Assembly: GCA_964535315.1 (NCBI GenBank)
Contig: CAZHTS010000002.1
Location: 44,158 to 108,157 of the forward strand
DNA length: 64,000 nucleotides
Direction: 5' to 3'
Origin: CAZHTS01 sp964535315
Lineage (GTDB): Bacteria; Chloroflexota; Anaerolineae; Anaerolineales; Anaerolineaceae
The number at the start of each line of letters is the position of its first letter. The first letter of the stretch is position 1. Positions 6,329-15,373 of the stretch are shown here, one piece after another. The notes under the pieces are model-generated. The model did no database searches, had not been told where the DNA came from, and saw nothing but the letters and a program-made list of their open reading frames with translations. The position numbers and the translations under genes are program-made.

Positions 6329-8470
6329 TTACCCCTCCTCGTGCAGGCGGGCCTGGCCGATCAGCCATTCCTGGACGTTGAAGTCGGGCTGACCGTCGGC
6401 GGGCTTGAGGCGTTTGTAGGTGCCGTCGGTGTTCATCAGGCGCGCCTTGATATTATCGGAGAGGTAAGCCTGCAAGATGTCGTCGCGGATGTGGCGGATC
6501 ATGCGCGGATTGGAGATGGGGAAGAGCACCTCGACGCGCTGGTTGATGTTGCGGGGCATGATGTCGGCGCTGCCCATGAGAATTTTCTCGTCGCCGCCGT
6601 TGCGGAAATAATAGATGCGGCTGTGTTCGAGAAAACGCCCGACCACCGAGAGGACGCGGATGTTCTCGCTCAGGCCCTTGACGCCGGGGCGCAGCGAGCA
6701 GATGCCGCGCACGATCAGGTCGACGCGCACGCCGGCCTGTGAGGCCTGGTAGAGCAGGCGGATGATGGGCGGGTCGACCAGGGCGTTCATTTTGAGGATG
6801 ATGTGCCCGCTGCGTCCGTGCTTTTGATGCTCGATCTCCTGGCGGATGAGTTCTTCAAAACGGTTGCGCAGGTTGATGGGCGCCACCAGTAGTTTGCGAT
6901 AGTCGGTCTTGAGCGAGTATCCGGTCAGGTAGTTGAACAGATCGCTGGCGTCGGCGCCGATTTCGTCGTCGCAGGTGAACATGCCCAGGTCTTCGTAGAG
7001 GTTGGCAGTGACGTGGTTGTAGTTGCCGGTGCCCAGATGGACGTAACGGCGGATATGATCGCCCTCCTTGCGCACCACCAGGGCGATCTTGGAGTGGGTC
7101 TTGAGCCCCAGCAGGCCGTAGGTGACGTGCACGCCCTCCTGTTCCAGCATCTTGGCCCAACCGATGTTACTTTCTTCGTCGAAGCGCGCCTTGAGTTCCA
7201 CCAGCACGGCGATCTGTTTGTTGTATTCACGGCTGGCCTGCAAGAGGGTCTTGACCACCGGCGAATTATTGCCGACGCGATAGAGGGTCATTTTGATCGC
7301 CAGCACGTTGGGGTCTTGAGCGGCGGCCTTGAGAAAGTCAATGACCGGCAGGAAGGAGTAATAGGGATGATGGATGAGGATGTCGTTCTGGCGGATGGCG
7401 GCGAATAGGCTGCCTTCTTCGTCGTCGCTGTTGGTGTGGCGCAGTACCGCCGGCACGGCGGGCATGAACGGGCGATCCTTGAGGTCGTAGCGGTCGATAC
7501 GGGTCAGTTCCATCAGGCTCTTGAGCACCAGCGGGCCGCTCAGGGCGTAGATGTCGTTGCTGTCGACCTTCATGTTGTCGGCCAGGAATTCTTTGATGGT
7601 GCGCGGCATGGTATTGTTGACCAGCAGGCGCACCACCGGCTCGAAGCGCCGGCGGCGGACGTTTTCTTCCATCGTTTCCAGCAGGTCGAGCGCTTCCAGT
7701 TCGCGGATTTCGGTGTCGGCGTTGCGGGTGACGTGGAAGGGATGCGCCTCGATGACCTGCATGCCCGAGAAGAGCTTGTGCAGGTTGGCGCTGATGACCT
7801 GATCGATCCAGACAAAATAGTGGTCGTGCGGCACGGTGCCGTCTTTGCGCACGCTGCCCGACGAGCGTTTGATGGGCACGAGCTGCGGCAGAGTGGGAGG
7901 CACCTTGATGCGGGCGAAGCGCTGCTGTTTGTCTTTGCCCTGGATGAGGATGGCCAGGTTGAGGCTGAGGCTGGAGATGTGCGGGAAGGGGTGACCGGGG
8001 TCGACTGCCAGCGGGGTGAGGGTGGGAAAAACCACTTCATCGAAGTAGCGGTCGATGTTCTCGCGCTGCACGTTGTTTAACTGGCTGTAATCGAGAACGT
8101 AGATGCCGGCCTTTTTGAGTTCGGGGATAAGCACGGTGCGCAGGTAATTGCGGGCGGTGGCCATCAGCTTGAGGGCGGCTTTACGGATCTCGGCCAGTTG
8201 TTGGGCGGGGCTCAGACCGTCGGGGGCCATGTCCGAGATGCCGGCGTCGCGTTGCATGCGCAAACCACCCACGCGCACCATAAAAAATTCTTCCATGTTC
8301 GAACCGACGATGGCCAGGAATTTGACCCGCTCGAGCAGCGGGTTGCGCTCGTCCTGTGCTTCTTCGAGGACGCGCCATTGAAAGGCGAGCAGGCTGAGCT
8401 CGCGGTTGATGTAATACTCTGGGGCGTTCGGGTCGATGATTTCCGGGTGCTTGCTGTCACTATCAGGCAT
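6329..8470 (-). CDS. ppk1: Polyphosphate kinase (PPK1)
   Basis: Makes inorganic polyphosphate from ATP, reversibly, at the membrane or in the cytoplasm. 713 residues from the ATG at 8470, the normal PPK1 length. The N-terminal block YINRELSLLAFQWRVLEEA and FLAIVGSNMEEFFMVRVGGL are diagnostic. The phosphorylated histidine lies in GLKTHSKIALVVR and the second conserved histidine in FLEHSRIYYFRNGG. The nucleotide region YVHLGTGNYN and C-terminal GSADIMPRNINQRVEVLFP are intact. The 39 extra in-frame codons upstream have no similarity to PPK1 and were excluded. The divergent MFS gene has its own promoter in the intergenic space; the downstream binding-protein gene also has its own. Confidence 0.95.
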   Translation of the reverse strand: MPDSDSKHPEIIDPNAPEYYINRELSLLAFQWRVLEEAQDERNPLLERVKFLAIVGSNMEEFFMVRVGGLRMQRDAGISDMAPDGLSPAQQLAEIRKAALKLMATARNYLRTVLIPELKKAGIYVLDYSQLNNVQRENIDRYFDEVVFPTLTPLAVDPGHPFPHISSLSLNLAILIQGKDKQQRFARIKVPPTLPQLVPIKRSSGSVRKDGTVPHDHYFVWIDQVISANLHKLFSGMQVIEAHPFHVTRNADTEIRELEALDLLETMEENVRRRRFEPVVRLLVNNTMPRTIKEFLADNMKVDSNDIYALSGPLVLKSLMELTRIDRYDLKDRPFMPAVPAVLRHTNSDDEEGSLFAAIRQNDILIHHPYYSFLPVIDFLKAAAQDPNVLAIKMTLYRVGNNSPVVKTLLQASREYNKQIAVLVELKARFDEESNIGWAKMLEQEGVHVTYGLLGLKTHSKIALVVRKEGDHIRRYVHLGTGNYNHVTANLYEDLGMFTCDDEIGADASDLFNYLTGYSLKTDYRKLLVAPINLRNRFEELIRQEIEHQKHGRSGHIILKMNALVDPPIIRLLYQASQAGVRVDLIVRGICSLRPGVKGLSENIRVLSVVGRFLEHSRIYYFRNGGDEKILMGSADIMPRNINQRVEVLFPISNPRMIRHIRDDILQAYLSDNIKARLMNTDGTYKRLKPADGQPDFNVQEWLIGQARLHEEG

Positions 8471-8541
8471 GGCTAATACCCCTGGTAAGAGGATGTGTAT
8501 CTCTATGATATCAAATTTGCGAAGGATCGTCAAAAAAGGGC

Positions 8542-8569
8542 TTGACAAGCGCCAAAAAGCCATTACAAT
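8542..8569 (+). promoter_or_regulatory. Promoter of the MFS transporter gene
   Basis: TTGACA (8542-8547), 16-base spacer, TACAAT (8564-8569), about 90 bases before the ATG at 8659. Confidence 0.75.
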
Positions 8570-8658
8570 AGTGTTGTAAATACACAAAGGCGGGTTCGCC
8601 CGTTTCTTTTTGCAAGACAGTTAGTGTAAAAAATACACATTTAGCAAAGGATGTCAGA

Positions 8659-9966
8659 ATGACTACAATCACGTTTGATCAGGCAATTGAGCGCATCGGT
8701 TTCGGCCGGTTTCAAATCCGGCTGATGATCCTGTGCGGGTTGGGTTGGGCGGCAGACGCCATGGAGGTGCTGTTGATCTCGTTTGCGCTGCCGGCAATCG
8801 CCGAAGAGTGGCAGCTGAGCGCGGCCCAAAAGGGCTTTTTGGGCACGGCCATTTTCCTGGGCATGCTGGCCGGGGCATGGGTGTGGGGGCGGTTGAGCGA
8901 TTTGATCGGGCGCAGGATTGGTTTTATCAGCACGGTGGCAATCGACTCGCTCTTCGGGTTACTTTCGGCCTTTGCGCCTTCCTTTGGCTGGTTGGTGGCG
9001 CTGCGCGCCCTGACCGGTTTTGGGGTGGGCGGCACGCTGCCGGTGGATTACAGCATCTTTGCCGAGTATCTGCCTGCACAAAAGCGCGGCCGCTACCTGG
9101 TGCTGCTGGAGTCGTTCTGGGCGCTGGGCACGCTGCTGGCGGCCGGGCTGGCCTGGTTGGTGGTGCCTTCGTTGGGCTGGCGCTGGCTGCTGGCGCTGTC
9201 GGCGCTGCCGGGGGTGATCATCTTCTTCATCCGGCGCAGCATCCCCGAGTCGCCGCGTTATCTGATGGTCAAGGGCCAGCCGGAAGCGGCGCGCCGGGTG
9301 CTGGCGCTGGTGGCCGAGCAAAACGGCCGGCCGCTGGCAGACGTGCAGCTGGCCTTCCAGCCGGCGCGCAAGACATCTTTGAGCGACCTGTGGAAACCGG
9401 GTATGGCGCGCACCACCCTGCTGCTGTGGGCCATCTGGTTTGCCATCTCGTTGGGCTATTACGGCGTGTTCACCTGGCTGCCGTCGGCGTTCAAAGCCAG
9501 CGGCATGGCGCTGCTTCCGGTGTACCAGAACACCTTTATCCTGGCGCTGGCGCAGCTGCCCGGTTATTTTTCGGCGGCCTACCTGGTCGAGCGTTGGGGC
9601 CGGCGGCGTACGCTGGCGTTCTATCTGGCCGCCAGCGGGGTGTTTACCTATCTGTTCGCCATGGCCACTTCGTTGAGCGGGCTGGTGTTGATGGGGGTGT
9701 GGATGTCGTTCTTCGCCCTGGGGGCGTGGGGAGCGCTGTACGCCTATACCCCCGAGGCGTATCCGACCAGCCTGCGCGGGACGGGGATGGGGGCGGCCAG
9801 CGGGATGACGCGCATCGCCGGGGCGATTGCGCCCACGCTGGGCGGCTGGTTGATGGGGACGACGCTGCTTCTCCCACTCTCGGTGTTTGCCGTGGCCTAT
9901 ATCGTGGGCGGTGTGGCGGCGATGGCGCTGCCGTACGAGCCCAACCAGCGGCCGTTGGAGGATTGA
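8659..9966 (+). CDS. MFS transporter, sugar/organic-cation (SV2/AAHS-like) type
   Basis: 435 residues with about twelve membrane helices. The N-terminus FGRFQIRLMILCGLGWAADA and the charged loop GRLSDLIGRRIGFI after helix 2 (the MFS GxLaDrxGrk motif) mark a major facilitator. The sugar-transporter-like signature PESPRYLMVKGQPEAARRVL follows helix 6, and ERWGRRRTLAFYL lies after helix 8. The late motif YTPEAYPTSLRGTGMG is typical of the SV2/AAHS/niacin-transporter group. It probably moves an organic acid or small metabolite with protons; the substrate cannot be assigned. It precedes rsmI by 59 bases. Confidence 0.88.
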   Translation: MTTITFDQAIERIGFGRFQIRLMILCGLGWAADAMEVLLISFALPAIAEEWQLSAAQKGFLGTAIFLGMLAGAWVWGRLSDLIGRRIGFISTVAIDSLFGLLSAFAPSFGWLVALRALTGFGVGGTLPVDYSIFAEYLPAQKRGRYLVLLESFWALGTLLAAGLAWLVVPSLGWRWLLALSALPGVIIFFIRRSIPESPRYLMVKGQPEAARRVLALVAEQNGRPLADVQLAFQPARKTSLSDLWKPGMARTTLLLWAIWFAISLGYYGVFTWLPSAFKASGMALLPVYQNTFILALAQLPGYFSAAYLVERWGRRRTLAFYLAASGVFTYLFAMATSLSGLVLMGVWMSFFALGAWGALYAYTPEAYPTSLRGTGMGAASGMTRIAGAIAPTLGGWLMGTTLLLPLSVFAVAYIVGGVAAMALPYEPNQRPLED

Positions 9967-10025
9967 GCGCGGTTTCGTGATATACTGCACCCTGGCTATC
10001 CTAATTTATTCTCAGGAAAGAAACG

Positions 10026-10784
10026 ATGCTGTATCTGGTTGCGACGCCGATTGGGAACCTGGGCGATATTTCGCTGCGGGCGTTGGAAACGCTCAAGAAT
10101 GTGGACGTGGTGCTGAGCGAGGACACGCGCACTACGGGCGTGTTGTTGCGCCATTACGAGATCAAGAAACCGCAGCTGGCGTTTCACGCTTACAACGAAG
10201 AACGGGTGGTGCCTAAAGTGGTGGCGCTGCTGGCGGAGGGCAAGCATGTGGCGTTGGTGACCGACGCCGGTTCGCCGGGCATCTCGGATCCGGGTTTCAG
10301 CCTGGTGCGGGCGGCGGTGCAGGCCGGCATGGCGGTCAGCGCCATCCCCGGCCCGGCGGCCCTGATTCTGGCGGTGACGCTCTCGGCCCTGCCGGCGCAC
10401 AGCTTTACCTTTCGCGGTTTCCCGCCGCGCAAGCCGGGCGCCCGGCGGCGTTTTTTGGCCGTGGATGCCCCGTCGCCGCACACGCTGGTGTTTTACGAGA
10501 GTCCCTACCGCCTGAAGGCCTTTTTGCAGGACGCGCTGGCGGTGTACGGCGACCGCCCGGCGGCGCTGGCCAACGACCTGACCAAGCTGTTTGAGAAGAT
10601 CAGCCGGGGTTCGCTGTCGCAGTTGCTGGCCGAGGTGGAGGCCGAAAAGACGCTGCGCGGTGAATACACGGTGGTGATTGCCGGGGCCGGCGAGGCGCCG
10701 CACGGCGATGACGCTGACGAAGACGAAGCGACGGAGGAAGAAGAACCCGTGGCAGAACGGCCTGCCAGGCGGCGTAAGGGGTAG
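10026..10784 (+). CDS. rsmI: 16S rRNA (cytidine(1402)-2'-O)-methyltransferase
   Basis: Methylates the ribose of C1402 in helix 44 of 16S rRNA, next to the P site. 252 residues of the tetrapyrrole-methylase-like SAM fold. MLYLVATPIGNLGDISLRAL and VVLSEDTRTTGVLLRHYEI are RsmI hallmarks, with VTDAGSPGISDPG and AIPGPAALILAVTLSALPA forming the SAM pocket. FYESPYRLKAFLQD is also conserved. The end is an acidic then basic tail (about residues 220-252) not needed by the family. CAGGAAAG precedes the ATG, and a -10-like TATACT lies just upstream. rsmE follows after five bases, so the two are cotranscribed. Confidence 0.95.
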   Translation: MLYLVATPIGNLGDISLRALETLKNVDVVLSEDTRTTGVLLRHYEIKKPQLAFHAYNEERVVPKVVALLAEGKHVALVTDAGSPGISDPGFSLVRAAVQAGMAVSAIPGPAALILAVTLSALPAHSFTFRGFPPRKPGARRRFLAVDAPSPHTLVFYESPYRLKAFLQDALAVYGDRPAALANDLTKLFEKISRGSLSQLLAEVEAEKTLRGEYTVVIAGAGEAPHGDDADEDEATEEEEPVAERPARRRKG

Positions 10785-10789
10785 GCGCC

Positions 10790-11530
10790 ATGCACCGCTT
10801 CTTCCTGACCGCGGCTTGTGATGGGGAAGAATTGCTCTTCCCGCAGGAAACGGCGCACCAGATTGCCCGGGTGCTGCGTTTGCGCTCCGGTGAACGGGTG
10901 ATCGTGCTGGATGGCGCGGGCGGCGAGTGCGAGGTGGAACTGCTCCAGGTGGGTAACCCGACCAGTGGGCGGGTGATTGCCCGCCGGCCGGCGGGCGGCG
11001 AGCCGCACCTGCGCCTGACGTTGTACCTGTGCCTGACGCAGCGCGAGAAGTTCGAGTGGATGCTGCAAAAGTGCACCGAAGTGGGCGCGGCGGCCTTTGT
11101 GCCGGTCATTTCCAGCCGCTGCCTGGTGCAGTCTGCGGCGGATGTGAGCGCCAAGGGGTCGCGCTGGCAGCGCATTTTGCAGGAAGCGGCCGAGCAGAGC
11201 GGGCGTGGGTGTATCCCGGCGCTCGCCCCTGCGGTGCGCCTGGAGGCGGCGCTGCACCAGGTGGCGCAGGCGGGCACGGCGGCGCTCATCCCCTGGGAAG
11301 GCGAGCACAGTCTGGACGTGCGTACGGCGTTGGGGCGGATGCCGCGCCCGCTGGCCGAACTGGCGGTGTTGATCGGGCCGGAGGGCGGTTTTGCGACTGA
11401 AGAAGTGGCCGCCGCTGCCCGGGCCGGTTTTCAGGCGGTCACGTTGGGGGCGCGCATCCTGCGCATGGAGACGGCGGCGGTGGTGACGACGGCGCTGGCG
11501 CTGTACGAACTGGGCGAGATGGGCGGCTAG
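10790..11530 (+). CDS. rsmE: 16S rRNA (uracil(1498)-N3)-methyltransferase
   Basis: Methylates N3 of U1498 near the top of helix 44. 246 residues; N-terminal PUA-like barrel (HRFFLTAACDGEELLFPQET then HQIARVLRLRSGERVIVLDG) followed by a SPOUT knot. Family motifs: YLCLTQREKFEWMLQKCTEV, QRILQEAAEQSGRGCIPAL, and the SAM-binding knot VLIGPEGGFATEEV and LGARILRMETAAVVTTAL. Start and stop are clear. It is cotranscribed with rsmI, and its last four bases overlap the end of the convergent RsmF-like gene. Confidence 0.96.
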   Translation: MHRFFLTAACDGEELLFPQETAHQIARVLRLRSGERVIVLDGAGGECEVELLQVGNPTSGRVIARRPAGGEPHLRLTLYLCLTQREKFEWMLQKCTEVGAAAFVPVISSRCLVQSAADVSAKGSRWQRILQEAAEQSGRGCIPALAPAVRLEAALHQVAQAGTAALIPWEGEHSLDVRTALGRMPRPLAELAVLIGPEGGFATEEVAAAARAGFQAVTLGARILRMETAAVVTTALALYELGEMGG

Positions 11531-12996
11531 ATCAGGCGGCGCGGCAGCAGGTTTTTGAGCCGGCCGCTCAGGGCGCGCCCGCGCCCGAGCAGACGGCCGG
11601 CCTCGTCAAACAGGACGACGATTTGCCCGATGGGCAGGCCGCTGGCGCCGTGCAGGTCTTCGCCGCGCAGCCAGGCGGCGGCTTGCTGGTCGTTTAGTGT
11701 GCGCCGGCCGCGGCCGAAGCGTGGGCCGAAACGGGCGACCCATTCGTGCGACGGGGCGAAGCCTTCGGCGCCGGCCTCGGCCAGCAGTAGCCCGCTGGAG
11801 GCCAGGGGTAGACCGGCGAAACGTTGCAACAGGGCCTGGGGTAAGGCGTAAATGCGCTCGCCGCTGCGCCATAACTGGGCGCCGGCGGCATCCAGTTCGG
11901 CGGGCAGGTCAAAGGCATACAGGCGCTCGAAGTGTTCTGCCAGGGCGAGCGCTTCCTGGGCGGCGAGCGGCGTCCATTCGCCGCGCCCGGCGCGCGGCGG
12001 GCGGGTTTCGTTCGATGTTTCGACGGGCAGGCTGCCGGTTTTGGTCAGGCGGGCGGCGAAGAAGCCCGAGGTGCCAAAGCGGTGCGGCCACAGGCGGGCG
12101 GCGCCCTGGATTTCGGGCAGGAAATGGCGCTGGCCGTCGCCAACCAGCGCCGGGGCGGGGGCCGGCAGGCGCTGGCGCAGGTCTTCGATGCGCACGGCGC
12201 TGGGGAAGGCGCGCAGTAAAGCATCCAGCACGCCTTCGTCTTCCTCGCTGGCCAGGGTGCAGGTGGAATAGACGATCTGCCCGCCGGGACGAACGGCCCG
12301 CAGGGCGCTGGTCAGCAGGCGCAGCTGGCGTTGGGCCAGTTCGCTGCGCTCGCGCGCCGAGACGTCGCGCCCGGCGTGACTGAGGTTTTCCATGCTGCAC
12401 GGGGCGTCCAGCAGCACAGCATCGAAGGTGTCGGGGTACCAGGCGCCGTAGCGTTCGCCCGGCAACTGGGTGACGGCGACATTGATCGCCCCCCAATCCT
12501 GCAACACGCCGCGCAGAGCGGCGATGCGGCTGGGGCTGGCGTCGTTGGCAATGACCAGGCCGCGGTCGGCACTGCGGCTGACCAGGTGGGTGGTCTTACC
12601 GCCCGGGGCGGCGGCCAGGTCGAGCAGCAGCGGGGCGGGCGGAAAATCGTCGAACAGTTCGACCGGCAGCATCGAAGCGGCATCTTGCAGGTAATAGCCG
12701 CCCATTTTATATTCGCTCGTCTGGCTGGGGGAGACGCCGGCGGCGATGACCTGCCAGCCGGCGGCGCAAAACGGCACCGGCTGAAGCTGCCAGGCGTAGC
12801 GTTCGGCCAACCGGGCCGGAGCCACGGCCGGGTCGAGCTTGAGCGGGTTCAGGCGCAGGGCGGGCGGGGCAGGCTGTTGGACGGCCAGCAGCAGGGCGGC
12901 GAATTCGTCCGCACCCAGCAGCGGGCGATAGCGCTCCAGGGTCTGTTCCAGGCGGGCGGCCGGGGCGGTGGTTTCAGGCGGATTGCGTTTCTTCAT
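11527..12996 (-). CDS. RsmF-like RNA (cytosine-C5)-methyltransferase
   Basis: 489 residues of the NOL1/NOP2/Sun class, which transfers methyl from SAM to C5 of cytosine in rRNA or tRNA. The SAM site is LLDLAAAPGGKTTHLV, the motif IV cysteine lies in VLLDAPCSMENL, and the nucleophilic cysteine in GGQIVYSTCTLASEEDEG. The extended C-terminal part (about residues 300-489, including a PUA-like LSGRLKNLLPRRLI end) matches RsmF/YebU architecture rather than RsmB, which has an N-terminal NusB domain missing here. RsmF of E. coli modifies C1407 of 16S rRNA; the exact target here is inferred. The start overlaps the end of the upstream methyltransferase gene by 23 bases, so it is the last gene of the operon. 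Confidence 0.88.
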   Translation of the reverse strand: MKKRNPPETTAPAARLEQTLERYRPLLGADEFAALLLAVQQPAPPALRLNPLKLDPAVAPARLAERYAWQLQPVPFCAAGWQVIAAGVSPSQTSEYKMGGYYLQDAASMLPVELFDDFPPAPLLLDLAAAPGGKTTHLVSRSADRGLVIANDASPSRIAALRGVLQDWGAINVAVTQLPGERYGAWYPDTFDAVLLDAPCSMENLSHAGRDVSARERSELAQRQLRLLTSALRAVRPGGQIVYSTCTLASEEDEGVLDALLRAFPSAVRIEDLRQRLPAPAPALVGDGQRHFLPEIQGAARLWPHRFGTSGFFAARLTKTGSLPVETSNETRPPRAGRGEWTPLAAQEALALAEHFERLYAFDLPAELDAAGAQLWRSGERIYALPQALLQRFAGLPLASSGLLLAEAGAEGFAPSHEWVARFGPRFGRGRRTLNDQQAAAWLRGEDLHGASGLPIGQIVVLFDEAGRLLGRGRALSGRLKNLLPRRLI

Positions 12997-13801
12997 GGCC
13001 TTTATCGATGCAAAATACGATTTCGTTGCCGCACAGGATTTCTTCGACGCGCCAGGGCAGATCGCCCAGGATGCCGCTGACCAGGGCGCGCTGGCGTTCG
13101 AGCAGGTTGTACTTGCCGCTCAGGCTGCTGGCAGGCAGCGAGACCAGCAGGTAGCGCACGCGCAGCGCCAGCCAGAGCGGGCGGTTGCAGCCGCGCTGGC
13201 GCTGTTCCATGCGGTGGGCTTCTTTGAACAGAAAAGCAACCGGGGCGGCGGTTTGCGGCGGCTGGAGGAGGATGTCCTGATGAACGCCCAGCGGTTGCAG
13301 CCCCTGCAGACGGAAGTAATGGTTGATCAGTTCCAGCCGCGGCCGGTGCAGGTCGTAGGCGTAGTACTGCGTGCTGGTGGGCAGCCCCATCCAGGGGAAG
13401 GCAAACGGGTTCAACCCGCAGGCCAGGTCGAGGATGGCTTCCGGCTGGCCGGTGACGGCAAAGATCTGGCGGTAGAAATCGGTCAGAATCGGCAGTCGTT
13501 CGCGGGTCGAGGCGTGGCCGGCGAGAATCTGGCCGCACACGGCGCGCACGGCCTGCTCGTCGTGTGCGAAGGCTGCATCCAGTTCGCCGGCGGCGGCGGC
13601 GTAATCGGGGTCGCCCAGGTAGGGGGCGACGATGTTATGCAGGCTGGCGCGCACCGCATCCAGGGCGTGGCGCGGGTTGCGGTGGCGGGGGATTTCTTGC
13701 AGCAGCAGATCGCGCACCGTTTCGGGCGGGATGCCCAGCTGGTTGTATTTACGGCTGGATAGAATTTGAGCGATCCAGGTTTCCAGGCGATCGTCGTCCA
13801 T
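12974..13801 (-). CDS. ArmA/Rmt-like 16S rRNA methyltransferase, divergent paralogue
   Basis: 275 residues with recognisable similarity to the 16S rRNA m7G1405 methyltransferase (ArmA/RmtB/FmrO) family: SRKYNQLGIPPETVRDLL at the N-terminus, GHASTRERLPIL, the SAM pocket ILDLACGLNPFAFPWMGL, and a motif like FLFKEAHRMEQRQRG. The block that reads SLGGRxKGM in active members is here SLSGKYNLLERQR, so the substrate or active-site loop has changed. It is a paralogue of the gene at 15370-16203, two genes upstream in the same run. The ATG is three bases after the sulfatase-like stop. It may modify a different base, help its paralogue, or be losing activity. Confidence 0.75.
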   Translation of the reverse strand: MDDDRLETWIAQILSSRKYNQLGIPPETVRDLLLQEIPRHRNPRHALDAVRASLHNIVAPYLGDPDYAAAAGELDAAFAHDEQAVRAVCGQILAGHASTRERLPILTDFYRQIFAVTGQPEAILDLACGLNPFAFPWMGLPTSTQYYAYDLHRPRLELINHYFRLQGLQPLGVHQDILLQPPQTAAPVAFLFKEAHRMEQRQRGCNRPLWLALRVRYLLVSLPASSLSGKYNLLERQRALVSGILGDLPWRVEEILCGNEIVFCIDKGHEETQSA

Positions 13802-13804
13802 ACT

Positions 13805-15373
13805 TCAAGGCTCCTGGGCCAGCGTTTCGAGGAAAGGCGAACAGGTGGAAGATACCGGCTTCAGGCGGTAGACACCGTCAAAATCGGAATAGAAGCTCCT
13901 GTCTTCTAACAAAGGGTCCTGAGCGTCGAAGTAGCGGTTGAAGATCAGGCGGAAACTGTTGACCGGCGTGATGGTAGGATAGAGATCGGCCGCCCCGCCG
14001 TTGGGCAGGTAATAAGCGTTCAGGATGGGCATACGCCGTTCGAAGGTCATACCGTGGTCGCCCTGGATGATGATGATGGGCGCCGGGCCGGGGCGGGCGA
14101 GGATGAGGTCGACCAGTTTGAGCACGCGGCGGTTGATGTACTGGACTTCGGCCGGGTAGCCGCTTTTCTCTACCGATTCTTCGACGAAGTTGCCCCGGGC
14201 ATCGATGACGTGGGGGGAATGGGGGGCGACGATGTGCAGGTAGACGAACTTGGGCGAAGCCACCCCGGCGGGGACGGTCTCGGCCTGCGCCAGGCTGTAG
14301 AGGACATCGTCGTAGTGCAGGCGGTGCGGCGAGCGCACTTCGGTCTGCGCCAGGCTGGCGAAGCGGTCAAAAAAGACCTGGCGCGCCTCGCTGGGGATGC
14401 GCAGCAGGGTGGTTTGCAGGTACATGAACTCAAAGGGGGTGATTTCCAACCCCTGGCCTGCTCCGGCGCTGTGTTCGGGGTCCGGACGGAAGTAGACTTC
14501 GGCGTCGCGCAGGTTGGACCACCAATAATTGTTCTCAAAGGCGACGGTGGTGTAGCCCAGTTTTTCCAGGCGGCGGCGCACCTTGTTCTGGCGGAACTGC
14601 TCGGAGACGGCCACGAAATCGGGTTCCTGGCCGTTGAGCGCCGCAGCCGGGGTGAAGGTATCGATGTAATTCATGTTCAACAGGCTGGGCAGCGACAGGG
14701 CGGTGACGGCATAGTTGCTTTGGGCGCAGGCCGGCAGGCTGAAACCGCGTTGTTTGAGCTCGCGCAGGAAGGGGGTGTTGTCGTAGTCGTAGAACGCTTG
14801 GAGCACGTCGTCGCGGGTGTAGCCGTCGAGGATGAACAGATAGACATCCGGGCGGGACGGATCGGCCGGGGCGGTTTCGCCGGGGGCGGCGCTGGCGACG
14901 GGTTGGGCGGCGCTGCCCAGGCGCATCTGGAAGATGGCAATCTGTCCGGCGCTGAACAGCAGCAAAGCGGTGGTGGCAACGGTCAGGGCGCGGTTCCAGC
15001 CGGCGGCGCGCGCGCCACGCCGTGCGATCCACCCCAGTCCGGCGGCGTACAGCACCAGCCAGACGAGGCCAAAGTAGCGATGGCGGCCGAGGTTGAACCC
15101 CAACAGGCTGGCGCCTTCGATCAACTGGTAGACGTGGCCGTAGGAATAGAAGAGCAGGAAGGTCAGCATAGCGCCCAGGGCGGCGCGCTGGCGGTCGCGG
15201 TAGATGAGGTGAAAGAGCAGGACGATGAGGAGGCCAAAGCCGGCCGAGACGAGCAGCGGGCGCCATAACGAGGCGAGCGGGGCCTGGTTGAGGTTGCCGG
15301 CCATCAGGCTGAGCAGCGGGTAAAGACCGAAGAAGAAGGGGTACAGGTAAGGGCGAAAACGGCTGTTTTTCAT
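13805..15373 (-). CDS. Membrane-anchored sulfatase/phosphatase-superfamily enzyme
   Basis: 522 residues. The first 160 contain about five membrane helices; the remainder is an alkaline-phosphatase-fold domain outside the membrane. Metal and catalytic motifs are present: DVYLFILDGYTRDDVL (metal Asp), NYAVTALSLPSLLNM (Thr/Ser nucleophile region), YLHIVAPHSPHVID (His) and IIIIQGDHGMTFE (Asp-His). The layout resembles LtaS/EptA-like transferases and uncharacterised sulfatase-like hydrolases, so it could transfer a phospho-group to a surface polymer or lipid. Its four-base ATGA overlap with the upstream Rmt-like gene and three-base gap to the next one place it firmly in the methyltransferase operon, where its role is unexplained. 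Confidence 0.82.
   Translation of the reverse strand: MKNSRFRPYLYPFFFGLYPLLSLMAGNLNQAPLASLWRPLLVSAGFGLLIVLLFHLIYRDRQRAALGAMLTFLLFYSYGHVYQLIEGASLLGFNLGRHRYFGLVWLVLYAAGLGWIARRGARAAGWNRALTVATTALLLFSAGQIAIFQMRLGSAAQPVASAAPGETAPADPSRPDVYLFILDGYTRDDVLQAFYDYDNTPFLRELKQRGFSLPACAQSNYAVTALSLPSLLNMNYIDTFTPAAALNGQEPDFVAVSEQFRQNKVRRRLEKLGYTTVAFENNYWWSNLRDAEVYFRPDPEHSAGAGQGLEITPFEFMYLQTTLLRIPSEARQVFFDRFASLAQTEVRSPHRLHYDDVLYSLAQAETVPAGVASPKFVYLHIVAPHSPHVIDARGNFVEESVEKSGYPAEVQYINRRVLKLVDLILARPGPAPIIIIQGDHGMTFERRMPILNAYYLPNGGAADLYPTITPVNSFRLIFNRYFDAQDPLLEDRSFYSDFDGVYRLKPVSSTCSPFLETLAQEP

Noticed and set aside
8733..9990. Two long frames (415 codons plus strand, 343 codons minus strand) over the MFS gene
   Set aside because: Both are shadows of a GC-rich coding region; only the frame from 8659 gives membrane helices and MFS motifs.
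14054..15268. Plus-strand open frame of 404 codons opposite the sulfatase-like gene
   Set aside because: Antisense shadow; no domain, no ribosome-binding site, and strong motifs on the other strand.
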